Shown here piece by piece: positions 44,268 to 56,629 of a stretch of DNA of 64,000 bases. The DNA is from Ricinus communis (taxonomy: Eukaryota; Streptophyta; Magnoliopsida; Malpighiales; Euphorbiaceae), in contig NC_063265.1 in NCBI RefSeq assembly GCF_019578655.1, positions 744,001 through 808,000 on the forward strand. Direction: 5' to 3'. Numbering within the stretch: position 1 is the first letter of the stretch; the number at the start of each line of letters is the position of its first letter. Position numbers and translations under genes: made by a program. Below the pieces are notes generated by a model. The model was given only the letters and a program-made list of their open reading frames with translations, was not told the origin of the DNA and ran no database searches.

Positions 44268-46200
44268 TGATGCGCACTATCTGCACATGATAAAATGCAC
44301 CGGTTGTATCAAGTAATAAATTAATAAGTAAGAGTATCTTTCTACTAGGGACCAACTGTGAGTATTATTTTCAATCATATACTAATGTCAAGTAAACAAA
44401 ATGTAATTTATGTTGTATGTAATCTTATACATGTCTTTAAGTTGAATTTTAATGACTTTAAATAAATAATTATATTAATTAGGAAGAATTTAGATTTAAT
44501 TAGGAGTTTATTTAAGTTATATCATTATTCTAGTATTTTATTTACTTTTGATTTATTTAGAAATTTGTATTTAATTTTAATAACTTTTTTCTTTTTTATA
44601 GGAAAGATGAGAAATAGATCCTAAACGAGCATGAAAAGTTATGTCACGGCTTCCAACATGGTCGTGCTTGTGACTATGTTATCCACTAGAAGAAAGATCA
44701 GGAAGTTTAACTTGACATACGGTCGTACTAGAAACCGTGTCTACTACTGGATTCTAAAGAATATGACACACGGGAGTGCTCCAAACCGTTCTTGCTTCTG
44801 CCAATTTCAAAGTTGTAAAAGTTCAGCATGACATTACATACAGGTGTATGCCAAGGTGTCCCGTAAGGCGAAAAATATGACATATGTACCAAGCCGTGTT
44901 GAATAGGAGAGTTCTCTTTCACAAGAAACTCAGAAATTTAAGGGAAAATAGAATTTTCTTTGAGTTTTGGTATAAAAGATGGGACAAATAGCTAGTTTAA
45001 AAAGAACAACCATAACAGATACAAGTTTTTGAAGACTCATTCAAGAAGATCAAGAAGATTTGTACAAAGATTCAAGATTTTGAATTATCTATTTCTTTTT
45101 CTTCTTTGATTTCTTTAATGATGTTTATATGTACTGCCGCAATCACATGCAGCTAAACTCTTCTTAGGGTTTGGATTTGCGTAGCTAGTCTATTACTTGT
45201 TTGGATCTTTATTTCCTTTCAATGAATTAATTTTCAGTCAATTTTATGAGTTGTTTTTACTTGTTCTTGTATTTGATTTTAGGCCTGATTAAATACATGT
45301 ATTTGGGCAATTAGAGATAACGAAAGTTGCATAATTTATCAGATCATAGACTTATAAAACTTAGGAACCTCGATCACGAAAGTAGACAAATTCTTTGGGG
45401 AGTAATAAATTGCTAAAGAACTTAATGAAACCTAGTTAATTGACATGACCATGAAAATAGACTGTAATTGACTTTGGTATTCTTAGATGAGCTCGAGAGA
45501 GACTCTAAGTAATTGAAACGATTTACCATTGACTAAAGTTAATGATTTGAATTATAAAAAAATCCTATGATCTGAGTAATAGCTAGTGAAACAAATCTAG
45601 GCTCTAGATTTAATTATTAGATTCTTAAAATAAATTATTATTAGCCTAAATATATTACTTCTTTGAGAAAATTAAATCTCAAAAAACTGATTTCTCATTC
45701 ACCTTTGATGCATAATAGTTTTTATATATGTAGATTAAATTGTGAACAAAGACAAAGATAGCTAATTGTTAAACATGAAATGAATTACAAACAATAATTA
45801 TTAATTGAAAGAGGTAGAATGATACAATATAAACAGAAATAAAAATAGAATCATAGTAGAAAACAAACAAAATTGCTAATAGAAAAACTTGAAATACCAA
45901 AAATAGAGAAATCGATGATTATTAAAGGAGATATCATGATAAAGGAATCTAAAAGAGATTATTATAGCTTATGATTATGATCGATATCGCGCTAAATACA
46001 GATTAGTAGATAAGTGAATCTCAAATAAAAAAAAAATCAATTTCTCTCAAACATAAAATTAGAGAATTTTTCTAGTTTCTTGTCGAAATCAGAGAAGTAT
46101 GAAGTAGATGATGATAGAGAGATAAACTATATACCTTTGAGTAGATGAAACAATTTGTTTAGGATTTTAAAATTATTTCTTTTAATTATATTATATTTAA
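44268..46200 (+). repeat. LTR-like repeat, right of the pararetrovirus cluster
   Basis: It starts TGATGCGCACTATC and is related to 34933-35068. Further on, 44630-44910 contains degenerate copies of a CACGG...CCGTG type motif (ACGGTCGT, ACCGTGTC, ACACGGGAGT, CCGTGTTG), typical in style of plant gypsy LTRs, and 45140-45260 has leader-like text. It has no coding frame. The right boundary is uncertain. Confidence 0.5.
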
Positions 46201-46659
46201 TTAACCACCCGCTCAATTTTCTCTTTATCCACTAGCATTTCCTATTAATCGCGTCTTATTTCTTGCTTTGGCTCCTTATTTCTCTTTTCTTCATAAGATT
46301 TTTTCAAAGCTCTTAAAAACTTTTCCTTTCCAAAAGAACCTTCTTCAATATCTTTTTTTCATTCCTGTGAAACAATATTTTTATCTCAATTCAACATTAC
46401 TATAACTTTTTATCAATAAATCTTCCTTTAAATTTAACTTTGTCCAAGTAAGAAAGTTATTTATTTAAAAATAAAAAAATAAATATAAATTAATAATTAA
46501 TAGTAATATTAAATATCATCATATAAACTAATGAATGCTACTATTTTATACGATGAGTATATTATATATAAAGATTGAAACAATAAGAAATACATGATAA
46601 TTACTATTAAGATAGTTACAGGACCATGAAAGAAAGAAATCGGGTTATCTTTTCAATCT
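46201..46659. other. AT-rich spacer
   Basis: No feature seen. Confidence 0.5.
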
Positions 46660-46739
46660 TCTATAGACTGGACCAGACTGTTGATCATACTAATTCAAGT
46701 CTTTTATTTTTTTACATGTAGAAAAGAGAATAAAATTTT

Positions 46740-47480
46740 GAAATTGCATTGTCTGCTCTGGAATCGTTTTATCATAGAATAAACTATGAAAGTCTTTCTT
46801 TAAACTCATCTTCACAACCCCATATGTTCAAAATTGTTCTAGAATTTTACTAGTAAGAGGACCAGCAGTAGATACACCCCATCCCTATCGCTAATTTTCC
46901 AACAGCTCATTATATCTTTCATTCTTCATTATCTTGCTGCTTCAGCAAAAACTATTTTACCACGAGGAAGATTCAGAATAGAGACAACATCTTCCTCGTT
47001 GAGAGCAAGCTCAACTTTTCTTAATTATACTACACATTTGCAGTGATTAAATTTCTCAACCAGAAACTTAGTTAATTTTTTATCACATTAAGATAGTTTC
47101 ATTTGCAAAATTTTCTCCAACGACCTCTTTTTGTTGGTTAGAAGTTTCTCAATCAGTTTCATTAAACCAGCCGGTCAAAAATCCCAATTTTGTATAAGGT
47201 TTTTTCTTCTTCTTTTTTTTTTTTCCTTATCGGCATCGGCATTGCGGCCATATTTATTATTATTAGCTTGATGGATCATTACTCTCTTCCAAATCAAGTT
47301 CTTGTTCTAGTTGTGAAGTAGAAGACGTTATTTGCTTAATTTTCTAGCTAGTAGTTCATTCCGTGTTGCGCTAGCATCAGTTAGTGTTGTTCTAGGCCTC
47401 TCAGAATATGATGTAGGCTGTTCTTTTCCAGTCTTTTTTTCTTTTAGAAGTATGTTCTGCAGTTGTTTTCTTTCCTGTGA
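46740..47480 (-). pseudogene. Decayed gene with a conserved minus-strand frame
   Basis: A single frame from about 47186 down to 46880 reads PAGLMKLIEKLLTNKKRSLE, then DKKLTKFLVEKFNHCKC, then VELALNEEDVVSILNLPRGK and KDIMSCWKISDRDG, with four stops. This is far more coherent than chance. The pattern resembles the N-terminal helical region of plant proteins carried by MULE-type transposons next to Ulp1-like proteases, but the match is from memory of style only. A Ser/Lys/Glu-rich stretch upstream (47300-47480) may be a preceding exon. Confidence 0.45.
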
Positions 47481-47499
47481 TGATGCAAGATATCAGCCA

Positions 47500-47795
47500 G
47501 AATGAAAAACAATTAGTAGGATATTCATTTGTGCAAGAAAACTATATTCATTGTTTAGATGTAAAATATTCATCAGGTAAAAACATAATGTTCTTTAGAT
47601 ACAAATTTTAGTTGTATGCACTCTTCATTAAATTTAAAATATTCATCATGCACAAATGTATTGTTCATTCTCCATTATTGAAATGTGCATCATCAAATAT
47701 GCATTTTGGTTAAAATATGTATTAGTTAAATATTAAATGTTCATCATAATAAAAGAAGTACATCAAATATGCATATGATGCTCATGTATAATAAT
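47500..47795. other. AT-rich stretch with scattered TGTTCAT-type motifs
   Basis: Short words such as AATGTTCAT and TATTCATCAT recur here, as they do at 33360-33520 and 34320-34460. Confidence 0.5.
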
Positions 47796-47800
47796 TATAA

Positions 47801-48352
47801 GGTAAAGGTTAAAAAACTTGTCATATGGTTTGGTGCTTTTACACTTAAGAACTAAAGTGTGCTTGTATCAAATGAGGACTACACATTTTTTTTAAGCATC
47901 TTCGGATACATTGTTTTTTTATTCTAATTTATATATTTTTGTATGTATTTAATTTGAACCATCATTAAATCATTGTTTTATAAATAATATGATATTTAAT
48001 AATGCATCATGAAGTTCATAAATATATTAAATTATTTATTTAAAAGATCATCCTTTAAATTTGATTAAAACTAAAATAATATATATTCTAATAATATGTT
48101 ATGATAATAAAGAATAATTACTTCTTTATTTAAAAAATACATGAAATTTTTTATTTAAAAAAATTATTCTTTATCAAAAAAAGCATGTTTCATTAACATT
48201 CATAATATAAAAAAGATGAGAAAAAACATGTTGCATACCTAAGAAGTACTAAAAATTTTAAAATACTCATTACTTCTTTAAGGTAAAAAAAATAAAATTT
48301 ACGTCCTCAAATGTAAAGCACTAAATTACATGAAAATTATTTGAACTTTACC
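47801..48352. mobile_element. MITE with about 50-bp TIRs and TATAA target duplication
   Basis: The left end begins GGTAAAGGTTAAAAAACTTG. The reverse complement of the right end begins GGTAAAGTTCAAATAATTTT and stays alignable for about 50 bp (TTTGGTGCTTTTACACTTAAG against TTTAGTGCTTTACATTTGAG). TATAA flanks both sides exactly (47796-47800 and 48353-48357). It is 552 bp with no coding sequence. The superfamily is not clear from a 5-bp duplication. Confidence 0.82.
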
Positions 48353-49167
48353 TATAAATAAATATATGTATAAAATAAATAATAATGTTCATTTACCATA
48401 ACTAAATTATTCATCAAATGTGGACATGATGTTCATGCAGCATTATATATTATATATATGATAAATAATAACATTGATAACATTAGAAACGTAATGTACA
48501 TAAAAAACAAATCAATATTCAAGAAATTCATTATATTTTGAATAACCTCATCATACAAAATTAACTAAATTTCTATAGAAATCATAAACCATAGAAAAGT
48601 AAACAATTATTATATTAAGGAAATGTTTTTGTGTAACAAAATTTGATCAGTTTTCATTTGTTAAAAAGAAAATGTTCACCTTTCAGAAACAATTTGTTCA
48701 TTACAGGGACATCCACATTTATTTCTTTTTTCTTTTAGAATTAGTTAAAATATCGTATTGATATTTACGAACCTTTGAAGTAGATTACCATAAAATATTT
48801 ATAAAAAAAATCTCTAATCACAGAATTAAAATTGCAAACAATAAAACCCTAAAATGTTATATAATGATAACATTTTGAAATCAATGAACATTCTAAAATG
48901 TAGAACAGAAGTCGCAAAAGACTATAAAACGGAAAGAATCGAACATAACTTGCTGATAATAATATTGATAATGAGTTGGTTGAAAATAGTATGAGTAACG
49001 ACGTTGATGAACAGAGCAACTATCGAGCGTGAGAAAGCAAAAGACACTGTAGCAAAGTTTGAGAAAGCAAGAGGACAATGACTTTAAAGCGCAAAAATAT
49101 TGGAAAGAACGTTTAGAAATCGTGAAGAATGGTTACAGGTTTGCTTTTTGAATTATTTTTAAAGGCA

Positions 49168-49660
49168 AAAGGTGTAGTTAAACGTTTTTGCATTTAGTGG
49201 ATTATAGTTTTTTTTTTCATGACAAAGAAGTATCATGTAATTTAATTTTATTATAATTTTACTATTTTATAAATTATTTTTAAATTTTTATAATTTAATA
49301 TTATTATAATATTTATTTTTAAGAAAAAATATTTTATATAAGTGATATACCATGAAATCAACTATCAGGATACTCTTAAAAATATTATAATTTTATTTTA
49401 AAAATTATTTTACTTATTCTTAATAAAATTAAAAAATATATTAATTTTATTTAACAAGAATTAATTTAGTTAGTTATATGCTAAATCACTTAATAAGTGA
49501 TTTTATTATTGAAAGTAAGTATTTATACTAATGTTAAGATTATAAAAATCTAATGCTAGTAGTAAAATGTAAGAAAAGTAAATTATTGGGTACTATTTTA
49601 TTAAGAAAAAAATTATAATCTCTGAAGTGTAAAAGCGTCAAGTCACATAGTAATTTTTTA
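49168..49660. mobile_element. MITE related to 47801-48352 and 25796
   Basis: The left end (TTTTTGCATTTAGTGGATTATAGT) and the reverse complement of the right end (CTTTTACACTTCAGAGATTATAAT) form TIRs of about 55 bp. The interior aligns with 25866-25960. Boundaries are accurate to within a few bases. Confidence 0.65.
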
Positions 49661-50919
49661 TATTTATTTCTTTTTTAAATATCTAATATCAAAATGATGC
49701 ATTATAATAGAAATGCATAATATGTGTTTATAAGAATTTGGTCTATCATGCTCCATGAATCGGTTCCATGATATAAGAATTGGCTACAATAGCTAAAAAA
49801 GAACTTGATGGAATTTGAGAAGATAATGAAGTTTGGTATCCTAAATTAATTAATTACGAACCATTATTCTTGAAATTGAGTTAGATATTTATAGGAAAGA
49901 TTTATGAATAAAATATATTGATACTTACGCTATTTAGTACAATCTGAAAAGTAAAATAAATTATAGATTTGGATCATATTTATTTTCGATTGAGCTCACT
50001 TAAAATTGGTTTATTCATAAAAATAAGTATAAGAAAGTATAAAGTGATTTCACTCATTTATAATTTTTAGTATGTGATTTCTTTTAGATAAAAAAAATAA
50101 GTAATTACAAATTGTAAAAGAAAAATATATCCCATCGTTAAAAAAACTTTGATTTACAAGAATTCAACTATTTTCACTATAAAAGATCATCATTATTATA
50201 TTATTTGAGTTAGATAATGTGATTTTAGTGCTTAACTATTCATAATTTCTTTTGACTGTTAAATTATGATTTAAGAAGTCATTGATTGATGATATCTATT
50301 TAATGGTTAAATAATAACGTTTTGAATTGTTAAATTCTAAATTCATATTATGAAGATGACTAAATCCTTACCTATTAATACTTTTTAATGATGAAATATT
50401 TTTTTATGTCACAATTTTTAACTATTTATCTCTTTTTATTTGAAAAAGAAAATTACGTACTAAAATTATTAAATGATAAACTACATGATATTTATATCAA
50501 TCAAGTAAATGAAATTGAGGATAACATTCGGACCTCACTTAGAGTCCATCGGATAAAATTTTCCTTAAGCAATTCTATTTGTTTAATAATATGTCCCATC
50601 GTAAAATCAATTGAAATTTATAATAAAAACATTAGTAGGTGTATACTAATATTAATATCATATAATAAGAATTAGATTATTATAGATATTAATAAATAGA
50701 AAGCTTTATCATGTTTTCTACATATAGATGAATAACTTTGTTTGCTTTTTTTTGAGTTTTTAATTGTAAGTTCCATTATCTTAGTTGAACTAAGTAAGAG
50801 TGTCCACCATGATTACAGAAGAATTTTTACCTTTCTATCTGCCCACCTCAGTTGAATCATGAAATTAATTTCAAACATTTTGCAAATAGTTTTGTGACAT
50901 GAAATGCAAATAATAATTG
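49661..50919. other. AT-rich spacer
   Basis: 49790-49860 weakly resembles the copia RT start (KKELDGI, then EDNEVWYPK) but is too short to call. The open frame 50388-50675 has no signature. Confidence 0.4.
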
Positions 50920-51095
50920 CTTCCTCTATCCCAAAACGTGGGAATTAAAAGTTTAATTATTTGGGACAAATTAATAATGGGTTAGGAGATTTTAACCTTC
51001 AGTTTATATATTGGTTGCAAGACAGGCACTACTGCAACAACGCGGAACAATCTAAAGAGGACAAGTTTAATTCCCACTTCCTCGGATAGAAAAGG
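50920..51095. mobile_element. Stowaway-like MITE
   Basis: The left end CTTCCTCTATCCCAAAACGT, then GGGAATTAAA, resembles the Stowaway terminus (CTCCCTCCGTCCCAAAA). The reverse complement of the right end (CCTTTTCTATCCGAGGAAGT, then GGGAATTAAA) pairs at about 22 of 30 positions. It is 176 bp. The TA target duplication is not clear. Confidence 0.55.
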
Positions 51096-51861
51096 CAATA
51101 CCAACTTAATAGAGGATAGCATAATAATTACTTGGAAAGAAAAAATTTCTTTTTGTCTAATTTTCCTTTTATATCATTTTACGAATTCACTTATTAACTA
51201 CATATATCAAAAATAAAATTTTATGATTAAATCTATGTATATATTGCTTTTTGTGATAAAATTGTTTAACTTTTTATATTTTATTTTATTGAACTCTTAA
51301 TTTTTTTTAAATTTTTTCGATGAGTTATTGAAGTTTTAAATTTTATGTATTAACTTTGAAATGAATATATAAGAAAATCTTGTGAATTATGAACTTTTAA
51401 AGTTCAAATAGTAATTCCTCTTTACATTTTTATTTGCCTACATTGAGTCCTGTACTATTATTTCTGTCAACATTGTGTTTTTATACTTTTATTTTTATCG
51501 ACACTGGATCCTTTTTTGACCGTATTGTAAACATTATGAGTAAAATAACTTATTATATTTTTAAATTTACTAATTAAGTCCTTATTTTTTATATTTTGCT
51601 AATTAAATCCCTAATTATTTTGAACATCTTTACAAAATTAACCTTACGAAAAATAAATTTATAAATTTTGTCAATATTTAAAAGGTCGACTCGTTATAAA
51701 CTTTACTTAGAATCTGTAAAATTAATTTAAATTATAAATCAACAATGAAATTATTAGTTATACAAACTAAAAATGTTTATATGCAAATGTCAAATTAAAT
51801 GGTTTTATTTATCCTTTTTTATCAAAATAAGATATACATAATTTATTCGTAATAGATAAGA
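51096..51861. other. AT-rich spacer
   Basis: Nothing recognisable. It includes the phrase TTGAGTCCTGTACTATTATT and similar text common in plant repeats. Confidence 0.45.
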
Positions 51862-52089
51862 CTCAGAAAATATTCAAAGAAAAAAATGTCTTAATTAATC
51901 TTTGAATGAGTATAAAGTCCTCTTTAAATAAGGAGAGAAATAATAGAGAAAAATAAAAGAATATATTTAAATATGAAAAACTGCCTACCTTTCCTAATTT
52001 ACAGAGTTGGCTATTTATATTTATATGGAATATAAATCCTAGCATATATCTATGACATGGGTAAATCAAATCCAAATTCCCAATTGACA
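51862..52089 (-). repeat. 3' LTR of copia element D
   Basis: 228 bp. It begins TGTCAATTGGGAATTTGG and ends AATATTTTCTGAGT on the minus strand, the same ends as the partner LTR. Confidence 0.85.
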
Positions 52090-52092
52090 GAA

Positions 52093-52800
52093 TTTTCGAT
52101 ACTTTTCTTTATATTGGTTTGTAGATGTTCTCAATAGCCAGCTTGCCAATTAATTTATCAAATTGTTTCTTGTGTAGTCCATTGGTTAGAACATTAGCAA
52201 TTTGTTCGATTGTTGGAAGGTATGGCATGCATATTATTCTAGCATCAAGCTTCTCCTTGATGAAAATATTTGTCCACTTTTATATATTTTGTACGATCAT
52301 GTAGCACTAGGTTATAAGCTATAGAGATAGCAACTTTGTTATCACAAAAGATTTACATCGGCATTGAATGAGAAAACTTCAATTCTTCAAATATTCTTTT
52401 GATCCATATTGCCTCACAAATTCCATGGACAACAGCTCTAAACTCTACTTCTGCACTACTTCTAGCCACCACAATTCGTGTTTTGCTTTGCTAGGTAACT
52501 AGGTTTCCCCAGACAAAAGAGCAATAACCTAAAGTAGATCTCCTTTCAATAATACTACCTGCCTAATTTGTACCAATGTAAACTTTAACTTGTAGGTGAT
52601 CATGTTCCTTGAATAGTATGCCTCTGGTAAGAGTCCCTTTCAGATATCTCAGAATTCTTTAGAAAGTCCCAAAATGATTTGGATTGGTGAGTGCATAAAC
52701 TGACTTACCATGCTACTACAAAAACATTATCTGGTCATATATGGATAAGTAGATTAATTTGCCTGCAAGTCTCTAATATTATTCCATGTCCTTCACTTCT
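52093..52800 (-). pseudogene. copia RNase H of element D
   Basis: Minus-strand text includes GYCSFVWGNLVT, VVARSSAEVEFRAVVHGICE and FIKEKLDARI, ending with IEQIANVLTNGLHKKQFDKL just before the LTR. Stops interrupt it. Confidence 0.88.
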
Positions 52801-53680
52801 TCGACTTTGGTAGCGTGTAAGTTCAAATTAGGTCCAATTAGAGTTTTTATCGCCCTATAACCAAGTAAACTTGTTTCTCTAAAAAGGTCAAGTACATATC
52901 ATCTCTGAATAATAAAAATACATTCTTTAGATCTTGCAAACTCTATTCCTAGGAAGTATTTCAAGATTCTCAAATCCTTAATTTGGACTTTTTTTACAAG
53001 TCTTTTCTTGAGAGCTGCCAATTTTGTCGTATCATTATCAGTTAAAATAATGTCATCAACATAAACAATCAAAATTGTAACTTTATCATCTTTTGAGTGT
53101 TTATAAAAAACAGTGTGATCTGCCTAACTCTGAAGGAAGCCATAACTAATAACTGCTTTTCCAAAGTGTTTAAATCATGCTCTTGGTAACTGTTTCAGTC
53201 CGTACAAGGACTTTCGATCTACATACTTTGTCACTCCTAAGTTTCTTTTCGAATCATGGCGGCAAGCTCACGAAAACCTCTTCTTCAAGATCACATTAAG
53301 AAAAGCATTTTTAACATCAAGTTGGTACAAAGGCCAATTTGAATTTACTATAAAGGACAATAGGACTCTGATAGAGATTATTTTAGCCACATGGGCAAAG
53401 GTCTCCTAATAATCAATCCTATAAGTCTAAGTGAAGCCTTTAGCAACCAATCTAGCCTTGTACCTCTCAACACTCCCATCAGCCTTACACTTTATTGTAA
53501 ACACCTATTTACACCCTACTATTTTTTCTTGTCCTTGGGCAACTCAACTATTTTCCAAGTACCATTTCTCCTTAGAGCATTCATCTCCTCTATGTTCGCT
53601 AATTTTCAATTTAGATCATCTAATGCTTCATGTATATTCCTTGGAATAAATAAGTGTGAAGTTCTAGATGTGAAAGCTTT
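52800..53680 (-). pseudogene. copia reverse transcriptase of element D
   Basis: Minus-strand text includes MNALRRNGTWKIVELPKDKK, VGCKWVFTIKCKADGSVERY, YQLDVKNAFLN, KSLYGLKQLPRA and VYVDDIILTDND with the YVDD catalytic motif near 53052-53063. Several stops and frameshifts. The plus-strand open frame at 53391-53684 is only a shadow of this gene. Confidence 0.9.
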
Positions 53681-54099
53681 ATGATTCTTTGATAGTCCTT
53701 GGGATGATAGAGAATTTATTATAGGGTGTTTGTGCAACTTTAGACACCTTTCCTAATTGATATAGGAATATCAAGATCGGGAATAATTGGAAACTTGTTA
53801 GGAATAACGGAAGAATCAATAGGTGAATCATTAGGCAATGGTGAAGGAATTCTAACAAGAGTTGGAATAGGATTACCTGAACTTATAGTACCATTTCTCA
53901 GCTTTTCGGACTGGGTTTGTGCATATTGATATTAATCTCTTTATTCCTTTAGCGAGATCTCTTCCTAGCATAAATCTGAAGTTCAAAATTCATATCAGTT
54001 TGATCAGCTTGTGTACTTATCCCCTTACATGAGAAACTTCTCCATTAGGCACCAAAGTACCCGAATGTCCTAAGTGATCGTTATAAAAAATATATAGGG

Positions 54100-55400
54100 G
54101 ATATTACATTAGGAAGTGGGATAAAAACATCCAAAAAATTATCTTCAATCTTATGTTTTTCCCCTTAAATAGTATTTTAAGTAAAATATGATTGCTTTTC
54201 AAAAAAAGATACATCCATACTCACATGGAACTTATAACTTTTTTTATGTGAAGCATAATCTAAAAAAACACATTTTGCAACTCGTGGGTGAAGTTTTGAA
54301 CGAAATTGACTTTGTATATAAACATATACAGTATATCCAAAAACTTTAACAAGAAGGTCCAAATGTAACTTATTTTTGGGAAAATATTTTTTTAGGCACT
54401 CAAATGGTGTTTTGTAGTTTAACACTTTAGTGGGGCATCCTATTTATCAAATAGGACACCATCAAAATAGCTTCACCCCATAAATATTTTGGAATATTCA
54501 TAGAGAACATTATGGCACGTGCTACTTCGAGTGAATCTTTACTTTTACATCAGCAATGCCATTTTGTTGAGAAGTATCACGACAAGTAGATTGGTGGTAA
54601 ATACCATTTCTTTTCAAAAAAATACCGAAGTGCTCATTAAGATACTTTTTTCCATCGTCAGGCTGTAAAATGCCAATTCTAGTTTTAAATTGATTTTCAA
54701 TCATAGTGTAAAAATTTTTGAATAAATTTTCCGCTTCAGATTCTTTTGTTCACTAAATAAACCCGACAGAAATGTGTATGGTCATCAATAAATATAGCAA
54801 ACCACATTTTTTCAAAAATTCTAGAAATTTTAAAAGGACCCTAAACGTCACTATAAATCATATAAAAAGGTATGGAAGCTTGATACGGTATTGGTAAATA
54901 TGTAGGTCGATGATTTTTTGCCAAGATATAACTTTCATATTGAAAAGAAGAATAATCTATTCTTTTAAATAACTCTGAAAATAAATATTTTAAATAAGCA
55001 AAATTAGGATGTCCTAATCTAAGATGCCATAGCATGTTTCTTTCTCGAACAGAAACTGAATTAGTACTACTAGAGACCTAAGCTATTCTATTCCTAATAG
55101 AGATTTCATCAAAGTAGTAAAGATCTTCAACCATCCTAGCATGCCCAATTATCATCCCTGAGTTTCGGTCTTGAAATTCACAATTTGAGTCAAAGAAAGT
55201 AATACAAAAATTAAAGTCTTTGGTTAGTTTACTAACAAATAGAAGATTGCAAGCTAATTTAGGAACATGAAGGACAAAATTAAGGTTAATTTTTTTAGTC
55301 AAATTAGCAAGTGCATTTCCCTGCAATAGGTGAAGATCTATCATCAGCAATTTTAATTTTTTCATGGCCAGAACAAGAGGAACAGGTTAAAATTCGAATT
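54100..55400 (-). pseudogene. copia protease remnant and integrase of element D
   Basis: The protease C-terminal part (55078-55365, NLNFVLHVPKLACNLLFVSK) is present, but the segment that should hold the D(S/T)GA active site, near 55400, is missing. Pre-integrase follows (54841-55035, LWHLRLGHPNFAYLKYLF), then the integrase core (54522-54704, GIYHQSTCRDTSQQNGIADV, where the usual NGVAE Glu is replaced by Asp) and its C-terminus (54177-54425, TPFECLKKYFP). Confidence 0.87.
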
Positions 55401-55469
55401 GATATACTCACCCACTATTGCTCTTCTCTCCTTGCTTATTGCTTTTCCAATTGGCAGGTTTGCCATGAA

Positions 55470-56340
55470 TTTTCCAGCAGGTCTCATGGGTATGTCGTGG
55501 CTTTTTGTAGTAATCGCACTAAACTTATGACTTCTTATCACTCATGTGTTGGTAATTTGCAGCCCTACAGGTAGCAACATCAATAATCAAGGCAGAATTT
55601 TCAATTGACTCACTAGTGGTCTTTTTTCCGAGCATGACATTCCTTCAGCTTTCTTCCCTCCTAACTTCATTGAAAACCTCACTAATAGAAAGGAGAGGAG
55701 GTCTGCCGATGATCCTTCCTTACACTTCGTCAAACTTGACATTGAGACTTATAAGAAACTTGTAAATACGATTGTCTTCCACCATTTTCTAGTGATGGTT
55801 GCAATCATCAGTAGACTTCCACTGTATATGTAAATAGGTCGAGATCTTGCTGCAATCTCTTCAATAAATTGAAGTATTTGGTAACAAAGTCATCGCTTGC
55901 TAAATTTCTCCCAGTTTTAGAGTCAACTCAAAAAACTGAGATTGATTATCTAGGTCAGAATATATCTGATTGACATTATCCCACAATTCTTTTATAGTAG
56001 GATAACACATATAATTGGAATTTATATATTCATCCATTGAACTGACCATCTATGTCACAACCATGGAATTTTCAACATTTCAAATATGGAATAATTGATC
56101 ACCTATTGTAGGAGCTTTCTTGTCCTTAATGATGTAGCAAATTTTCCTTTGTCCATGAATATACATCCAGACAGATTGAGACCATCGAAGTAAATTATGA
56201 TCATTTAAAGGAATAGTGGTGATTTGGACAAAATGGGTACTAGAATGATTTGATTAGGTCTCAGAAGTTTTGTTTGAACAACACTAGGACTTCAGGTAGT
56301 TTTGACATAATCTTAGACATGGCTTAACAAGTTTAGGATA
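55470..56340 (-). pseudogene. copia gag of element D
   Basis: Minus-strand frames give TTIPLNDHNYLRWSQSVWMY, then NSMVVT, SSMDEYINSNYMCYPTIKEL and WDNVNQIYSDLDNQSQ, the plant copia capsid. The zinc knuckle near 55480-55525 reads CDYYKKPRHTHETCWK: the second Cys is Tyr, so it should not bind zinc normally. Stops interrupt it. Confidence 0.88.
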
Positions 56341-56395
56341 GTAGAAAGAAAAGAAAAAGGAAATTTAGGATTTCATACACGTTCAAAGAAAGCAT

Positions 56396-56408
56396 GCTCT
56401 GATACCAA
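56396..56408 (-). other. Primer binding site of element D
   Basis: The minus strand has TTGGTATCAGAGCATG, matching the initiator Met-tRNA primer site exactly over TGGTATCAGAGC. Confidence 0.85.
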
Positions 56409-56629
56409 CTCAGAAAATATTTAAGAAAAAGTGTCTTGATTACTCTCCGGATGAGCATAAAATCCTCTTTAAATAAGGAGAGAAATAATAGAAAAAAAGA
56501 AAAGAATAAATTTAAATATGAAACTAACTATTTTTCGTAATTTACAAGGTTGACTATCTAGTATTTATATGGAATACAAATCCTAGCATATATCTGTGAC
56601 ATGTCTGAATCAAAGCCAAATCCCTAATT

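Noticed and set aside
49790..49860. Possible copia RT N-terminus
   Set aside because: About 20 residues of weak similarity only; too short to support.
50388..50675. 95-codon plus-strand frame
   Set aside because: Rich in Ile, Asn and Lys as expected from AT-rich DNA; no domain.
53391..53684. 97-codon plus-strand frame
   Set aside because: Antisense shadow of the copia reverse transcriptase of element D.
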